From Microbacterium sp. AB (lineage in GTDB: Bacteria; Actinomycetota; Actinomycetes; Actinomycetales; Microbacteriaceae), in contig NZ_CP118157.1 in the NCBI RefSeq assembly GCF_032878875.1, forward strand, positions 1,674,001 through 1,738,000: a stretch of DNA of 64,000 bases, written 5' to 3'. Both the position numbers and the translations under genes were made by a program. This document shows, piece by piece, positions 45,026 to 55,585 of the stretch; the first letter of the stretch is position 1; every line of letters starts with the position of its first letter. The notes under the pieces are model-generated. The model had not been told where the DNA came from and searched no databases. It saw only the letters and a list, made by a program, of their open reading frames with translations.

Positions 45026-45442
45026 ATGGCCATCGAAGAGACCCTCGTCCTCGTCAAGCCCGACGGCGTCGCCCGCGGCCTCACCGGGGCGATCCTCTCG
45101 CGCATCGAGGCGAAGGGCTACACGCTCGTCGACCTCAAGCTCGTCGAGCCGAGCCGCGACGTCCTCGCCCGTCACTACGCCGAGCACGAGGGCAAGCCGT
45201 TCTACGAGCCGCTGCTGGAGTTCATGCTCTCGGGCCCCGTCGTGGCGGTCCGCGTCGCGGGCGATCGCGTGATCGAGGGCTTCCGCTCCCTCGCCGGCAC
45301 GACCGATCCGACCACGGCCGCCCCCGGCACCATCCGCGGCGACCTCGGGCGCGACTGGGGCGTCGCGGTGCAGCAGAACCTCGTGCACGGCTCCGACAGC
45401 ACGGAGTCGGCCGCCCGCGAGCTCGGCATCTGGTTCTCCTAG
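45026..45442 (+). CDS. ndk: nucleoside diphosphate kinase
   Basis: Ndk transfers the gamma phosphate from ATP to other nucleoside diphosphates. The 138-residue product begins with ETLVLVKPDGVARGL and has the catalytic histidine in QNLVHGSDS, close to the usual NVIHGSDS. RGDLG and the C-terminal ELGIWF are conserved. The ATG follows AAAGG. It lies 46 bases after DUF4233 and ends at a hairpin. Confidence 0.95.
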   Translation: MAIEETLVLVKPDGVARGLTGAILSRIEAKGYTLVDLKLVEPSRDVLARHYAEHEGKPFYEPLLEFMLSGPVVAVRVAGDRVIEGFRSLAGTTDPTTAAPGTIRGDLGRDWGVAVQQNLVHGSDSTESAARELGIWFS

Positions 45443-45448
45443 GCCGTC

Positions 45449-45481
45449 GGCGGGACGGGCGGATCCCCGGCTCGTCCCGCC
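45449..45481. terminator. terminator between ndk and VKOR gene
   Basis: GGCGGGACG (45449-45457) pairs with CGTCCCGCC (45473-45481). The two flanking genes converge here. Confidence 0.6.
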
Positions 45482-45502
45482 CTCCCGAGGACGGCCGGGG
45501 CG

Positions 45503-46099
45503 TCAGAAGAGCATCTGGAGCACGCCGAGCCGCAGCTGCGCCATCACCGCAATGGCGACGTAGCTGAGCACGGTCAGGAGCGGCAGCCAGCCCATGAGGG
45601 CGTCGGCGCTCTTGCGTGCAGCGCGCGGCAGGGGCACGGCGCCGATGCGGACGACATGGAGCGCCACCGCGTAGAACGACGGGATGGTCACGGCCCACGT
45701 GACCATGCACCACGGGCAGAGCGTGCCGATGACGAAGATGCTCTGCGAGACGAGCCAGCAGACGAACGCGAACGCGAACGTCATCCCCAGGGCGAAGAGC
45801 GCCCAGAACCATCTCGCGAACCGGGCCCCCGCGAGGACGGCGACGCCCACCACGATGGGGGCGATCCACCCGCCCAGGCCGATGATCGGGTTCGGGAACC
45901 CGAAGACCGCGCCCTGCCAGGAGTCGAGGTTCTTGCCGCACTGCACGAGCGGGTTGAAGTCGCATCCGAGCGACGCCCCCGGGTTCTCCAGCAGATGGAA
46001 CTTCTCCTGCGTGAGCGAGAAGGCCGCCCACCAGCCGACGATGCCGGCGAGGACGAGCCAGACCGCCAGGGCGGTGGGTCGCGTGCGGGTGTCGGGCAT
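45503..46099 (-). CDS. vitamin K epoxide reductase (VKOR) family protein
   Basis: Bacterial VKOR reoxidises the disulfide-forming DsbA-like enzyme with quinone as acceptor. The 198-residue membrane protein has about five hydrophobic segments. The quinone-facing CxxC lies in LCPWCMV near residue 135. The loop cysteines lie in LGCDFNPLVQCG near residue 45. No thioredoxin domain is fused, so a separate DsbA partner is needed, as in mycobacteria. It is divergent from rne. Confidence 0.9.
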   Translation of the reverse strand: MPDTRTRPTALAVWLVLAGIVGWWAAFSLTQEKFHLLENPGASLGCDFNPLVQCGKNLDSWQGAVFGFPNPIIGLGGWIAPIVVGVAVLAGARFARWFWALFALGMTFAFAFVCWLVSQSIFVIGTLCPWCMVTWAVTIPSFYAVALHVVRIGAVPLPRAARKSADALMGWLPLLTVLSYVAIAVMAQLRLGVLQMLF

Positions 46100-46219
46100 T
46101 CCCGGATTATCGCATCGGCGCCTGCAGGAGAGCCGCGGGCGGGCCGAACGCGGACGTCCGGCGGAGAGCCACGAGGACTCCGCGCGCCGGAGTGGATGCG
46201 GGTGGACGGCGAGTGGTGA

Positions 46220-46361
46220 GATAATGGACGTCGACGCGCGTGCCGGCCACGCCGGCACGTCGTCGGTGGACAAGACTTCGGGGCAATGGCTGCCCCGCGC
46301 GATCAGAGCGATTTGCCGGTCGCATGCCGATGGAGTTCGCGGCCCCATCATGCGGGGCCGC
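46220..46361 (+). promoter_or_regulatory. promoter and structured 5' leader of rne
   Basis: A -10 box GATAAT (46220-46225) predicts a start near 46231 and a leader of about 175 bases. Three perfect hairpins follow: GTGCCGGC/GCCGGCAC (46240-46258), GGGGCA/TGCCCC (46280-46296) and GCGGCCCC/GGGGCCGC (46339-46361). RNase E genes in other bacteria autoregulate through leader structure; that role here is an inference. Confidence 0.5.
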
Positions 46362-46405
46362 ACGAGAATCACGGGTGGAGATCCGCCCCAGGGAGTACGC
46401 CAGCG

Positions 46406-48742
46406 ATGGCTGAATCGAACAACGACACAGATGGAACCTTCGACGCCGAGGCGAACGGCGGCGCGGACACCGCGGCGCCCGACGAGCGGGTGACGCAGGG
46501 CGAGGGCACGGCCGATGCGGCGATCGTCCCGCCGGACGAGGGGGAGACGGCCCAGGGGCCCGCGGGCGAAGAGCAGGGGCCCGCGGGCGAGGAGCAGGAG
46601 GTCCCGGACGCCGCGTCCGAGCCCGCGACGGCGGTGAGCCTCGGTCTCCTGCCCGCGGAGTTCGTCTCGCGCGTGTCGACGGAGCTGCACTTCTATGCGC
46701 CCGCGTCGCTGCCCGCGCTTCCCGAGCCGGAGCCCGAGCCCGAGCCCGAGGAGGAGGCGTCGTCGAACGGCCGCCCCGCGCGGCGCCGGCGGCGTCGCGG
46801 CGGCTCGGACGGGGCGGAGGAGGCTCCGCAGGAGGATCCGCGTCGTCGCCAGCGGGTGGTCGAGGTCATCACCGAGCCGCAGCGCATCAAGGGCTCCACG
46901 CGCCTCGAGGCCAAGAAGCAGCGTCGCCGGGACGGACGCGAGGCCGGACGCCGTCGCCCCGTCGTCACCGAGGCGGAGTTCCTCGCACGTCGCGAGTCGG
47001 TCGATCGCCAGATGATCGTGCGCTCGAAGAGCGGGCGCATCCAGATCGCGGTGCTCGAGGACGACGTCCTCGTCGAGCACTACGTCGCGCGCAACCAGGA
47101 CGCCTCGCTCATCGGCAACGTCTACCTCGGCCGCGTCCAGAACGTGCTCCCGAGCATGGAGGCCGCCTTCGTCGACATCGGCCGCGGCCGCAACGCCGTG
47201 CTGTACTCGGGCGAGGTGGACTGGGACGCCGTCGAGACCGGCAACCAGCCGCGCCGCATCGAGCTCGCGCTGAAGCAGGGCGACCGCGTGCTCGTCCAGG
47301 TCACGAAGGACCCCGTCGGGCACAAGGGCGCGCGCCTGACCAGCCAGATCTCGCTGCCCGGCCGGTACCTCGTGTACGTGCCGAACGGATCGATGAACGG
47401 CATCTCGCGCAAGCTGCCCGACACGGAGCGCGCGCGCCTGAAGAAGATCCTCAAGGAGGTGCTCCCGGAGTCCTCGGGCGTCATCGTGCGCACGGCGGCC
47501 GAGGGCGCGACCGAGGATCAGCTCACGCGCGACGTCAACCGCCTCACGGCGCAGTGGGAGCACATCAACGAACTCGTGCAGAAGGGGAACGCCCCGACGC
47601 TGCTGCACAGCGAGCCGGACCTGCTCGTCAAGATCATCCGGGACGTCTTCAACGAGGACTTCACGAAGCTCCTCATCCAGGGCGAGGAGGCGCAGCAGAC
47701 GATCGTGAGCTACCTCACGGGCGTCGCGCCGGATCTCCTGGACCGCGTCGAGAACTACGAGGGCGATCGCGATCCGTTCGACGAGTTCCGCGTCACGGAG
47801 CAGATCGAGAAGGCGCTGGACCGGAAGGTCTGGCTGCCCTCGGGCGGCTCTCTCGTCATCGACCGCACGGAGGCGATGACGGTCGTCGACGTCAACACGG
47901 GCAAGTTCGTCGGCACCGGCGGCAACCTCGAGGAGACCGTCACGAAGAACAACATCGAGGCGGCCGAGGAGATCGTCCGTCAGCTGCGGCTGCGCGACAT
48001 CGGCGGCATCATCGTCGTGGACTTCATCGACATGGTGCTCGAGTCGAATCGCGATCTCGTGCTGCGCCGTCTCGTGGAGTGCCTCAGCCGGGACCGGACG
48101 AAGCACCAGGTCGCCGAGGTCACGTCCCTCGGCCTCGTGCAGATGACCCGGAAGAAGCTCGGGCTCGGACTGCTCGAGACCTTCAGCGAGGCGTGCGAGG
48201 TGTGCGCGGGCCGGGGCGTGGTCGTGCACCACGACCCCGTGACGAAGCATCGCTCCTCCGGCGGCGCAGGCAACGGCGGCGGACGGCGTCCGCGCGCGTC
48301 CCAGGGCTCGCAGGGCCCGGCCTCCGCCCCGCCCTCGTCCGCCTCGGCCCACGTCATCACCGACGGCGTGAAGTCGGCGCTGGCGCAGATCGCGGCGTCC
48401 ACGATCCCGAAGCAGGAGGTCGAGAGCGAGGAGGCCGCCCCCGCCGAGGAGCCGCAGACGGTGACGTCGCTCGGGATCGCGCTGCCGGAGGGACCGCGCA
48501 GCGCCCCCCAGGCGCAGAGCGAGGACCGCGAGCGTGCTCGGCGTCCGCGCAAGAAGCGCACCGTCGAGAAGCCGGCGTCGGTGGCGCCGGCCTCGGAGGC
48601 GGCCCAGCTCCTCGACTCCGTGCTGGAGGCGCTGCCCGAGCCCAAGGCCCCGGGCCAGGGGCGCGGACGCCGACGCGTGACCACGGCGGCGCTGACGGGC
48701 ACGGCGGTCGCCGTGACGCCCGGCGCGCCCGAAGGGGACTGA
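46406..48742 (+). CDS. rne: ribonuclease E/G family endoribonuclease
   Basis: RNase E/G processes and degrades RNA. The 778-residue product has an acidic, Pro/Glu-rich N-terminal extension (residues 1-180) as in actinobacterial RNase E, then an S1 domain (GNVYLGRVQNVLPSMEAAF), and the DNase I-like catalytic core with the metal-binding aspartates in VVDVNTGKF and VVDFIDM (near residues 494 and 539). CEVCAGRG holds the zinc-link cysteines. The C-terminus is a disordered Lys/Arg-rich scaffold arm. The ATG at 46406 follows GGGAG; the frame opens earlier but within the leader. Confidence 0.94.
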   Translation: MAESNNDTDGTFDAEANGGADTAAPDERVTQGEGTADAAIVPPDEGETAQGPAGEEQGPAGEEQEVPDAASEPATAVSLGLLPAEFVSRVSTELHFYAPASLPALPEPEPEPEPEEEASSNGRPARRRRRRGGSDGAEEAPQEDPRRRQRVVEVITEPQRIKGSTRLEAKKQRRRDGREAGRRRPVVTEAEFLARRESVDRQMIVRSKSGRIQIAVLEDDVLVEHYVARNQDASLIGNVYLGRVQNVLPSMEAAFVDIGRGRNAVLYSGEVDWDAVETGNQPRRIELALKQGDRVLVQVTKDPVGHKGARLTSQISLPGRYLVYVPNGSMNGISRKLPDTERARLKKILKEVLPESSGVIVRTAAEGATEDQLTRDVNRLTAQWEHINELVQKGNAPTLLHSEPDLLVKIIRDVFNEDFTKLLIQGEEAQQTIVSYLTGVAPDLLDRVENYEGDRDPFDEFRVTEQIEKALDRKVWLPSGGSLVIDRTEAMTVVDVNTGKFVGTGGNLEETVTKNNIEAAEEIVRQLRLRDIGGIIVVDFIDMVLESNRDLVLRRLVECLSRDRTKHQVAEVTSLGLVQMTRKKLGLGLLETFSEACEVCAGRGVVVHHDPVTKHRSSGGAGNGGGRRPRASQGSQGPASAPPSSASAHVITDGVKSALAQIAASTIPKQEVESEEAAPAEEPQTVTSLGIALPEGPRSAPQAQSEDRERARRPRKKRTVEKPASVAPASEAAQLLDSVLEALPEPKAPGQGRGRRRVTTAALTGTAVAVTPGAPEGD

Positions 48743-48750
48743 GGCGAGCG

Positions 48751-48783
48751 GCGCCCGGGACCGTCAGCGTCGGTCCCGGGCGC
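48751..48783. terminator. bidirectional terminator, rne / DUF4031
   Basis: GCGCCCGGGACC (48751-48762) pairs perfectly with 48772-48783, loop nine bases. The convergent DUF4031 stop codon lies inside it. Confidence 0.85.
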
Positions 48784-49030
48784 GCACGCGCAGCCCGGAG
48801 GCGATGAGCGCCCTCGTGAGCTCGTGCGCGGACACGGGGCGCGCACCGGCCGCGATGAGCCGGGGGAGCGCCTCTTCCGCGACGTCGTAGTGGTCCAGGT
48901 CGAAGGCGCGGGCCGGCAGGGCGTTGGCCGCCGCGAAGGCGTGCAGCTCGTCGAGGCTCGCATCGCTCACGAGGTGCGCCCACAGCCGCCCATGGGCGGG
49001 CCAGAAGGCCTGGTCGACGAGAACGGTCAC
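48764..49030 (-). CDS. DUF4031 protein (88 aa)
   Basis: The 88-residue GTG-started product (TVLVDQAFWPAHGRLWAHL) matches the small actinobacterial DUF4031 family of unknown function. A TAGGGT box lies close upstream of the GTG and there is no Shine-Dalgarno, suggesting a leaderless start. It has no membrane segment. It sits between rne and rplU in the opposite orientation, an arrangement often seen in actinobacteria. The longer frame to 49249 is the antisense of the rplU leader. Confidence 0.82.
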   Translation of the reverse strand: MTVLVDQAFWPAHGRLWAHLVSDASLDELHAFAAANALPARAFDLDHYDVAEEALPRLIAAGARPVSAHELTRALIASGLRVRARDRR

Positions 49031-49079
49031 GGAGATCCACCCTACGGAGAAACCGCCGCGACGCGCCGATCCGGCGCTT

Positions 49080-49198
49080 TTGCCCGAAACGCCGTCCATC
49101 GGGTAAACTCGATCCTTGGTGCGTCCCCTGTCGCGCGCTCTCCCACTGGCGGCGCGACGAAAGTCTTGCCCGAGACGCACCTCGCACATCCCGTGCGA
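49080..49198 (+). promoter_or_regulatory. promoter and structured leader of rplU-rpmA
   Basis: TTGCCC (49080-49085) and TAAACT (49104-49109) are 18 bases apart. The leader folds into a three-part structure: GGTGCGTC (49118-49125) with GACGCACC (49174-49181), GTCGCGC (49130-49136) with GCGCGAC (49152-49158), and TCGCAC/GTGCGA (49182-49198). This looks like an autoregulatory ribosomal protein leader, but no known L21-binding motif is recognised. Confidence 0.55.
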
Positions 49199-49265
49199 AG
49201 AGCAAGCGAAGTCTTCCCGTGAGATTCGGAAGCCCATGCGCTTCCCCAATGAAACAGGTATGAAC

Positions 49266-49574
49266 GTGGTTTACGCAGTTGTTCGCGCCGGTGGCCGGCA
49301 GGAGAAGGTCGAGGTCGGGACCATCGTGACGCTCGACCGCCTCAAGGCTGCCGAGGGTGAGACGATCGAGCTGCCCGCCGTCCTCTTCGTCGACGGCGAC
49401 GCCGTGACGACCGACGCCGACAAGCTCGCGAAGGTCACCGTCACCGCCGAGGTCCTGGGCAACCTGCGCGGTCCCAAGATCGTCATCCAGAAGTTCAAGA
49501 ACAAGACCGGCTACAAGAAGCGCCAGGGACACCGTCAGGACCTGACGCGCGTCAAGGTCACCGGCATCAAGTAA
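49266..49574 (+). CDS. rplU: 50S ribosomal protein L21
   Basis: L21 binds 23S rRNA in the large subunit. The 102-residue product begins [17 protein letters not shown], as in other actinobacteria, and ends [21 protein letters not shown] chose the GTG at 49266 because AGG lies seven bases upstream; an ATG at 49260 adds two residues. It is first in rplU-rpmA, with obg after a hairpin. The leader before it is structured. Confidence 0.94.
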   Translation: MVYAVVRAGGRQEKVEVGTIVTLDRLKAAEGETIELPAVLFVDGDAVTTDADKLAKVTVTAEVLGNLRGPKIVIQKFKNKTGYKKRQGHRQDLTRVKVTGIK

Positions 49575-49592
49575 GCGGAAGAGGCTCTCGTA

Positions 49593-49847
49593 ATGGCACA
49601 CAAAAAGGGCGCAAGCTCCACCCGCAACGGTCGCGACTCGAACGCTCAGCGCCTCGGCGTGAAGCGCTTCGGCGGCCAGGCCGTCAGCGCCGGCGAGATT
49701 CTCGTCCGCCAGCGCGGCACGCACTTCCACCCCGGCGCCAACGTGGGCCGTGGCGGCGACGACACGCTCTTCGCCCTCGCGGCCGGCGCCGTGGAGTTCG
49801 GCACCAAGGGCGGCCGCAAGGTCGTCAACATCGTCGCGGGCGAGTGA
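49593..49847 (+). CDS. rpmA: 50S ribosomal protein L27
   Basis: L27 reaches into the peptidyl-transferase centre. The 84-residue product begins [24 protein letters not shown] with no cleavable extension, so it does not need the protease processing seen in Firmicutes. It is 18 bases after rplU and followed by a terminator-like hairpin. Confidence 0.95.
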   Translation: MAHKKGASSTRNGRDSNAQRLGVKRFGGQAVSAGEILVRQRGTHFHPGANVGRGGDDTLFALAAGAVEFGTKGGRKVVNIVAGE

Positions 49848-49871
49848 TCACCGCAGACGCTTTCAGCATCT

Positions 49872-52274
<2,403 letters not shown>

Positions 52275-52278
<4 letters not shown>

Positions 52279-53561
52279 CCTCCGACGCCCTCCTCACGTC
52301 GCCGCCGACCCCGGTCGACACGCCACAGGACCGCCTCCGGCGCGCCAAGGACGCGGCGCGGAGCGTGGCGCGGCTGACGAGCGACGAGAAGCGCGCCGTG
52401 CTGCACGCGATCGCGGATGCCCTCGTCGCCCGTCGCGCCGAGATCGTCGAGGCGAACGGCGAGGACCTCGTCCGCGGCGAGCACGACGGGATCGGGGCGT
52501 CGCTGCGGGATCGCCTTCGTCTCGACGACGCGCGCATCGCGGGGCTCGCGGACGCCGTGCGCCAGGTCGCGGCGCTGCCCGACCCCGTGGGCGAGCTCGT
52601 GCGCGGACAGCGGATGTACAACGGCGTCATGCTCGAGGAGCGCCGCGTTCCGTTCGGGGTCGTCGGAGCCATCTACGAGGCGCGTCCGAACGTCACCGTC
52701 GACATCGCGGCGCTCGCCCTGCAGTCGGGCAACGCCGTGGTGCTGCGGGGCGGGAGCGCCGCCCGCTCGTCGAACACCGTGCTGGTGTCGGTCATGCGCG
52801 AAGCTCTCTCCGCGCACGGGGTTCCGGCCGACGCGGTGCAGTCGGTCGACGCGTTCGGCCGCGACGGGGCACGCGCCCTCATGCACGGCCGCGGCTTCGT
52901 CGACGTCCTCGTGCCGCGCGGCAGCGCGAGCCTCATCGAGACGGTCGTCACCGAGTCGACGGTGCCGGTGATCGAGACCGGGGCGGGCAACGTGCACATC
53001 GTTCTCGACGTGTCGGCTCCGGACGACTGGGCACGCGACATCGTGGTCAACGCCAAGGTGCAGCGGCCGAGCGTCTGCAACGCCGTGGAGACGGTGCTCG
53101 TGGTGCGTGCGGGCGCCGAGCGTCTCGTGGGGCCGGTCGTCGCGGCGCTGCAGCGCGAGGGCGTCACGGTGCACGGCGACGCGACGGTCGCCTCGCTGGC
53201 CGCGGACGTCGTGCCGGCGACCGACGAGGACTGGGAGACCGAGTACCTCAGCCTCGACATCGCGATGCGCGTCGTGGACACCCTCGACGACGCGATCTCG
53301 CACATCCGTCGATACAGCACAGGGCACACGGAGTCGATCGTGACCGCGGACGTCCGCAACGCGGAGCGCTTCCTGGACGAGGTCGATTCCGCAGCGGTCT
53401 TCGCGAACGCCTCCACCCGGTTCACGGACGGATCGGAGTTCGGCTTCGGCGCCGAGGTGGGGATCTCGACCCAGAAGCTGCACGCGCGCGGACCGATGGG
53501 CCTGCCGGAGCTCACGAGCACGAAGTGGGTCGGGCGTGGCTCCGGTCAGGTACGGCGCTGA
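52275..53561 (+). CDS. proA: gamma-glutamyl phosphate reductase
   Basis: ProA reduces gamma-glutamyl phosphate to glutamate semialdehyde with NADPH. The 428-residue product has the catalytic cysteine in RPSVCNAVETVL and the conserved GAIYEARPNVT and RYSTGHTESIV. It overlaps the proB stop (ATGA). The proline operon is completed elsewhere by proC. A possible internal promoter lies at 52263. Confidence 0.95.
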
Positions 53562-53608
53562 CGGTAAGCTGGAACGGTTCGATCGACCTTATGAACGGAA
53601 GCCCTGAC

Positions 53609-53815
53609 ATGCATCTCGCCACCGCGATCGCGACCGTCGTCGCCGAAGCCGAGCAGGAGAACGTCGCGCTCCAGACCCTTCCCTTCGGTCTGGTCGCCCT
53701 CGCCGCGTTCGGGGCGCTCGCTCTCGTCGCCGCGTCGTACCGCAACGTCAGCAACCGTCAGGCGGACGCGAGCGAATCCGCGTACGGGCACGGCGAGGTG
53801 GAGCACGGCCACTAG
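53609..53815 (+). CDS. small single-span membrane protein (68 aa)
   Basis: The 68-residue product has one hydrophobic helix ([21 protein letters not shown]) and a polar His/Glu-rich tail. A homologue usually lies between proA and nadD in Microbacteriaceae, a conserved position without a known role. GGAAG lies seven bases upstream of the ATG at 53609; an ATG at 53591 adds six residues. A -10-like TAAGCT near 53565 may give it its own transcript. Confidence 0.75.
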   Translation: MHLATAIATVVAEAEQENVALQTLPFGLVALAAFGALALVAASYRNVSNRQADASESAYGHGEVEHGH

Positions 53816-53825
53816 GCCTCTGACG

Positions 53826-54425
53826 GTGACGACCACGACGCGGGCTCCACGGATCGGGGTGATGGGCGGCACGTTCGATCCCATCCACCACGGTCACCTC
53901 GTGGCCGCGAGCGAGGTCGCGACGTCGTTCGACCTCGACGAGGTCGTCTTCGTGCCGACGGGGCAGCCGTGGCAGAAGGAGCGTGTCTCGCCGGCCCAGG
54001 CCCGTTATGAGATGACGGTGATCGCCACGGCGTCGAATCCGCGGTTCACGGTGAGCCGCGTCGACATCGAACGCGGAGGGCTGACCTACACCGTCGACAC
54101 GCTGCGCGATCTGAAGCGCGAGCGTCCCGATGCCGAGCTGTTCTTCATCTCGGGGGCCGACGCCGTGGCGCAGATTCTCAGCTGGCGGGATCATCATGAA
54201 CTGTGGGAGCTCGCCCACTTCGTCGCCGTCTCGCGTCCTGGTCACGTGCTGAGCACGGACGGACTGCCCGGAGGCGTGGTGAGCCGGCTCGAGATCCCCG
54301 CGCTGGCCATCTCATCCACCGATTGCCGAGATCGCGTCAGTCGCGACCTCCCCGTCTGGTACCTCGTGCCGGATGGCGTGGTGCAGTACATCGCGAAGCA
54401 TCATCTGTATCGGAGCAAGCCATGA
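53826..54425 (+). CDS. nadD: nicotinate-nucleotide adenylyltransferase
   Basis: NadD adenylates nicotinate mononucleotide in NAD synthesis. The 199-residue GTG-started product has the nucleotidyltransferase motif [12 protein letters not shown] and the C-terminal ISSTDCRDR (SxTxxR). FIMGADA-type loops appear as [11 protein letters not shown]. Its stop overlaps the next start in ATGA, making a nadD-54422-rsfS cluster. Confidence 0.94.
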   Translation: MTTTTRAPRIGVMGGTFDPIHHGHLVAASEVATSFDLDEVVFVPTGQPWQKERVSPAQARYEMTVIATASNPRFTVSRVDIERGGLTYTVDTLRDLKRERPDAELFFISGADAVAQILSWRDHHELWELAHFVAVSRPGHVLSTDGLPGGVVSRLEIPALAISSTDCRDRVSRDLPVWYLVPDGVVQYIAKHHLYRSKP

Positions 54426-55585
54426 GCACACCCGACGGTCGTCCCCTCACACGACGTCAGCTGCGTGAGCTGCGCCAGACGGGGCAGAACGCGATCATCG
54501 CGGACGACGAGAACGGGACTCCGGAGGAGGGCGCCGCGGACGAGCACACGCCGGCCGACCTCTCCGACGCGCCCGCCGAGGCCGACGGCGTCGCGGAGTC
54601 GCCGGAATCCGATGCGGGCGAGCCCGAGGAGGATGCGCCCGAACACGAGTCATCCGACGCGGAGGAGGCGACGGGCGACGAGGGTGGACTGCCCGGCGGC
54701 GACGAGCCGATCCCGGACGATGTCGTGACGTTGGAGGCCGTGGACGAGCCCGAGACGCGGGAGGACGAGCCGCCGTCGTCTCCGTCGGAGCACCATCCGC
54801 CGCTCACCCGTCGTCAGCTGCGCGAGCAGGAGCGGCAGAGGACCGGCGTCGCGCCCGTGATCGTCCCCCCGCCTTCCGACGGCCGGTCCGATGACGGCGT
54901 CGCGGATGCCGTCGAGGCGACGATCGTCACCGACGAGGTCCCGCACGCCGCCCCCGTCCCGGAGACGGTCGAGGCCGAGGTCGTGCCGGACGCGCCGGCG
55001 ACGGGGCCGGAGAACGCCTCACAGGACGAGGAACCCGTGGACCAGGCCGTCGATGCCCCCTCCGGCATGCGCACGGCGGATGCGGCGCCGCCGAGGCTGC
55101 GGCCCGGTTTCGGCGAGAACGTCGCGGTCAAGCCGGTTCCTCCGGCGCCCGCCTCGTTCGACGAGCTGCTCACGCACCCGCGCGAGTCGAGCGGCTCAGG
55201 ATCGGCGCCCAGCGCCCTCATCCTCGACGAGATCCCGTCGGCGGCGCTCAATGCCCCGATCACCGCCACCGGCGAGCTGATCGTCACGAGCTCCCACAAG
55301 CTGCCGGACGGGTTCGGGTCGAGCGGTGCGGCGAAGGGCACGACGGACGGCCGCGAGATCGACGCCGTCCTCATCGACGGCGAGATCCCTCTCGCGTCGT
55401 CGCCGACGCCCATCGCCGCGAGCGACGCCGTGTCGACGTCCAAGAGCCCGGGCGAGGTCATCCGCCCGCCCGCTCCCGAGAAGAACCACAAGCTCGTGCT
55501 GACGCTCGGGATCACCGCCGGCGCCCTGGGCATCGCCGTTGTGGGAGCCGTCGTCATCGCCTATGCGTCAGGAGTGTTCGGCTGA
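54422..55585 (+). CDS. putative membrane protein with duplicated LTRRQLRE motif
   Basis: I do not recognise a family. The 387-residue product is acidic and mostly disordered (Glu/Asp/Pro-rich) with one hydrophobic helix at the very C-terminus (residues about 356-387). The motif LTRRQLRE occurs twice, near residues 9 and 128, each followed by a Gln/Arg-rich stretch. In other actinobacteria a LytR-type gene often occupies this site between nadD and rsfS, but no LytR domain is seen. It overlaps nadD by four bases and rsfS in TGATG. Confidence 0.7.
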   Translation: MSTPDGRPLTRRQLRELRQTGQNAIIADDENGTPEEGAADEHTPADLSDAPAEADGVAESPESDAGEPEEDAPEHESSDAEEATGDEGGLPGGDEPIPDDVVTLEAVDEPETREDEPPSSPSEHHPPLTRRQLREQERQRTGVAPVIVPPPSDGRSDDGVADAVEATIVTDEVPHAAPVPETVEAEVVPDAPATGPENASQDEEPVDQAVDAPSGMRTADAAPPRLRPGFGENVAVKPVPPAPASFDELLTHPRESSGSGSAPSALILDEIPSAALNAPITATGELIVTSSHKLPDGFGSSGAAKGTTDGREIDAVLIDGEIPLASSPTPIAASDAVSTSKSPGEVIRPPAPEKNHKLVLTLGITAGALGIAVVGAVVIAYASGVFG

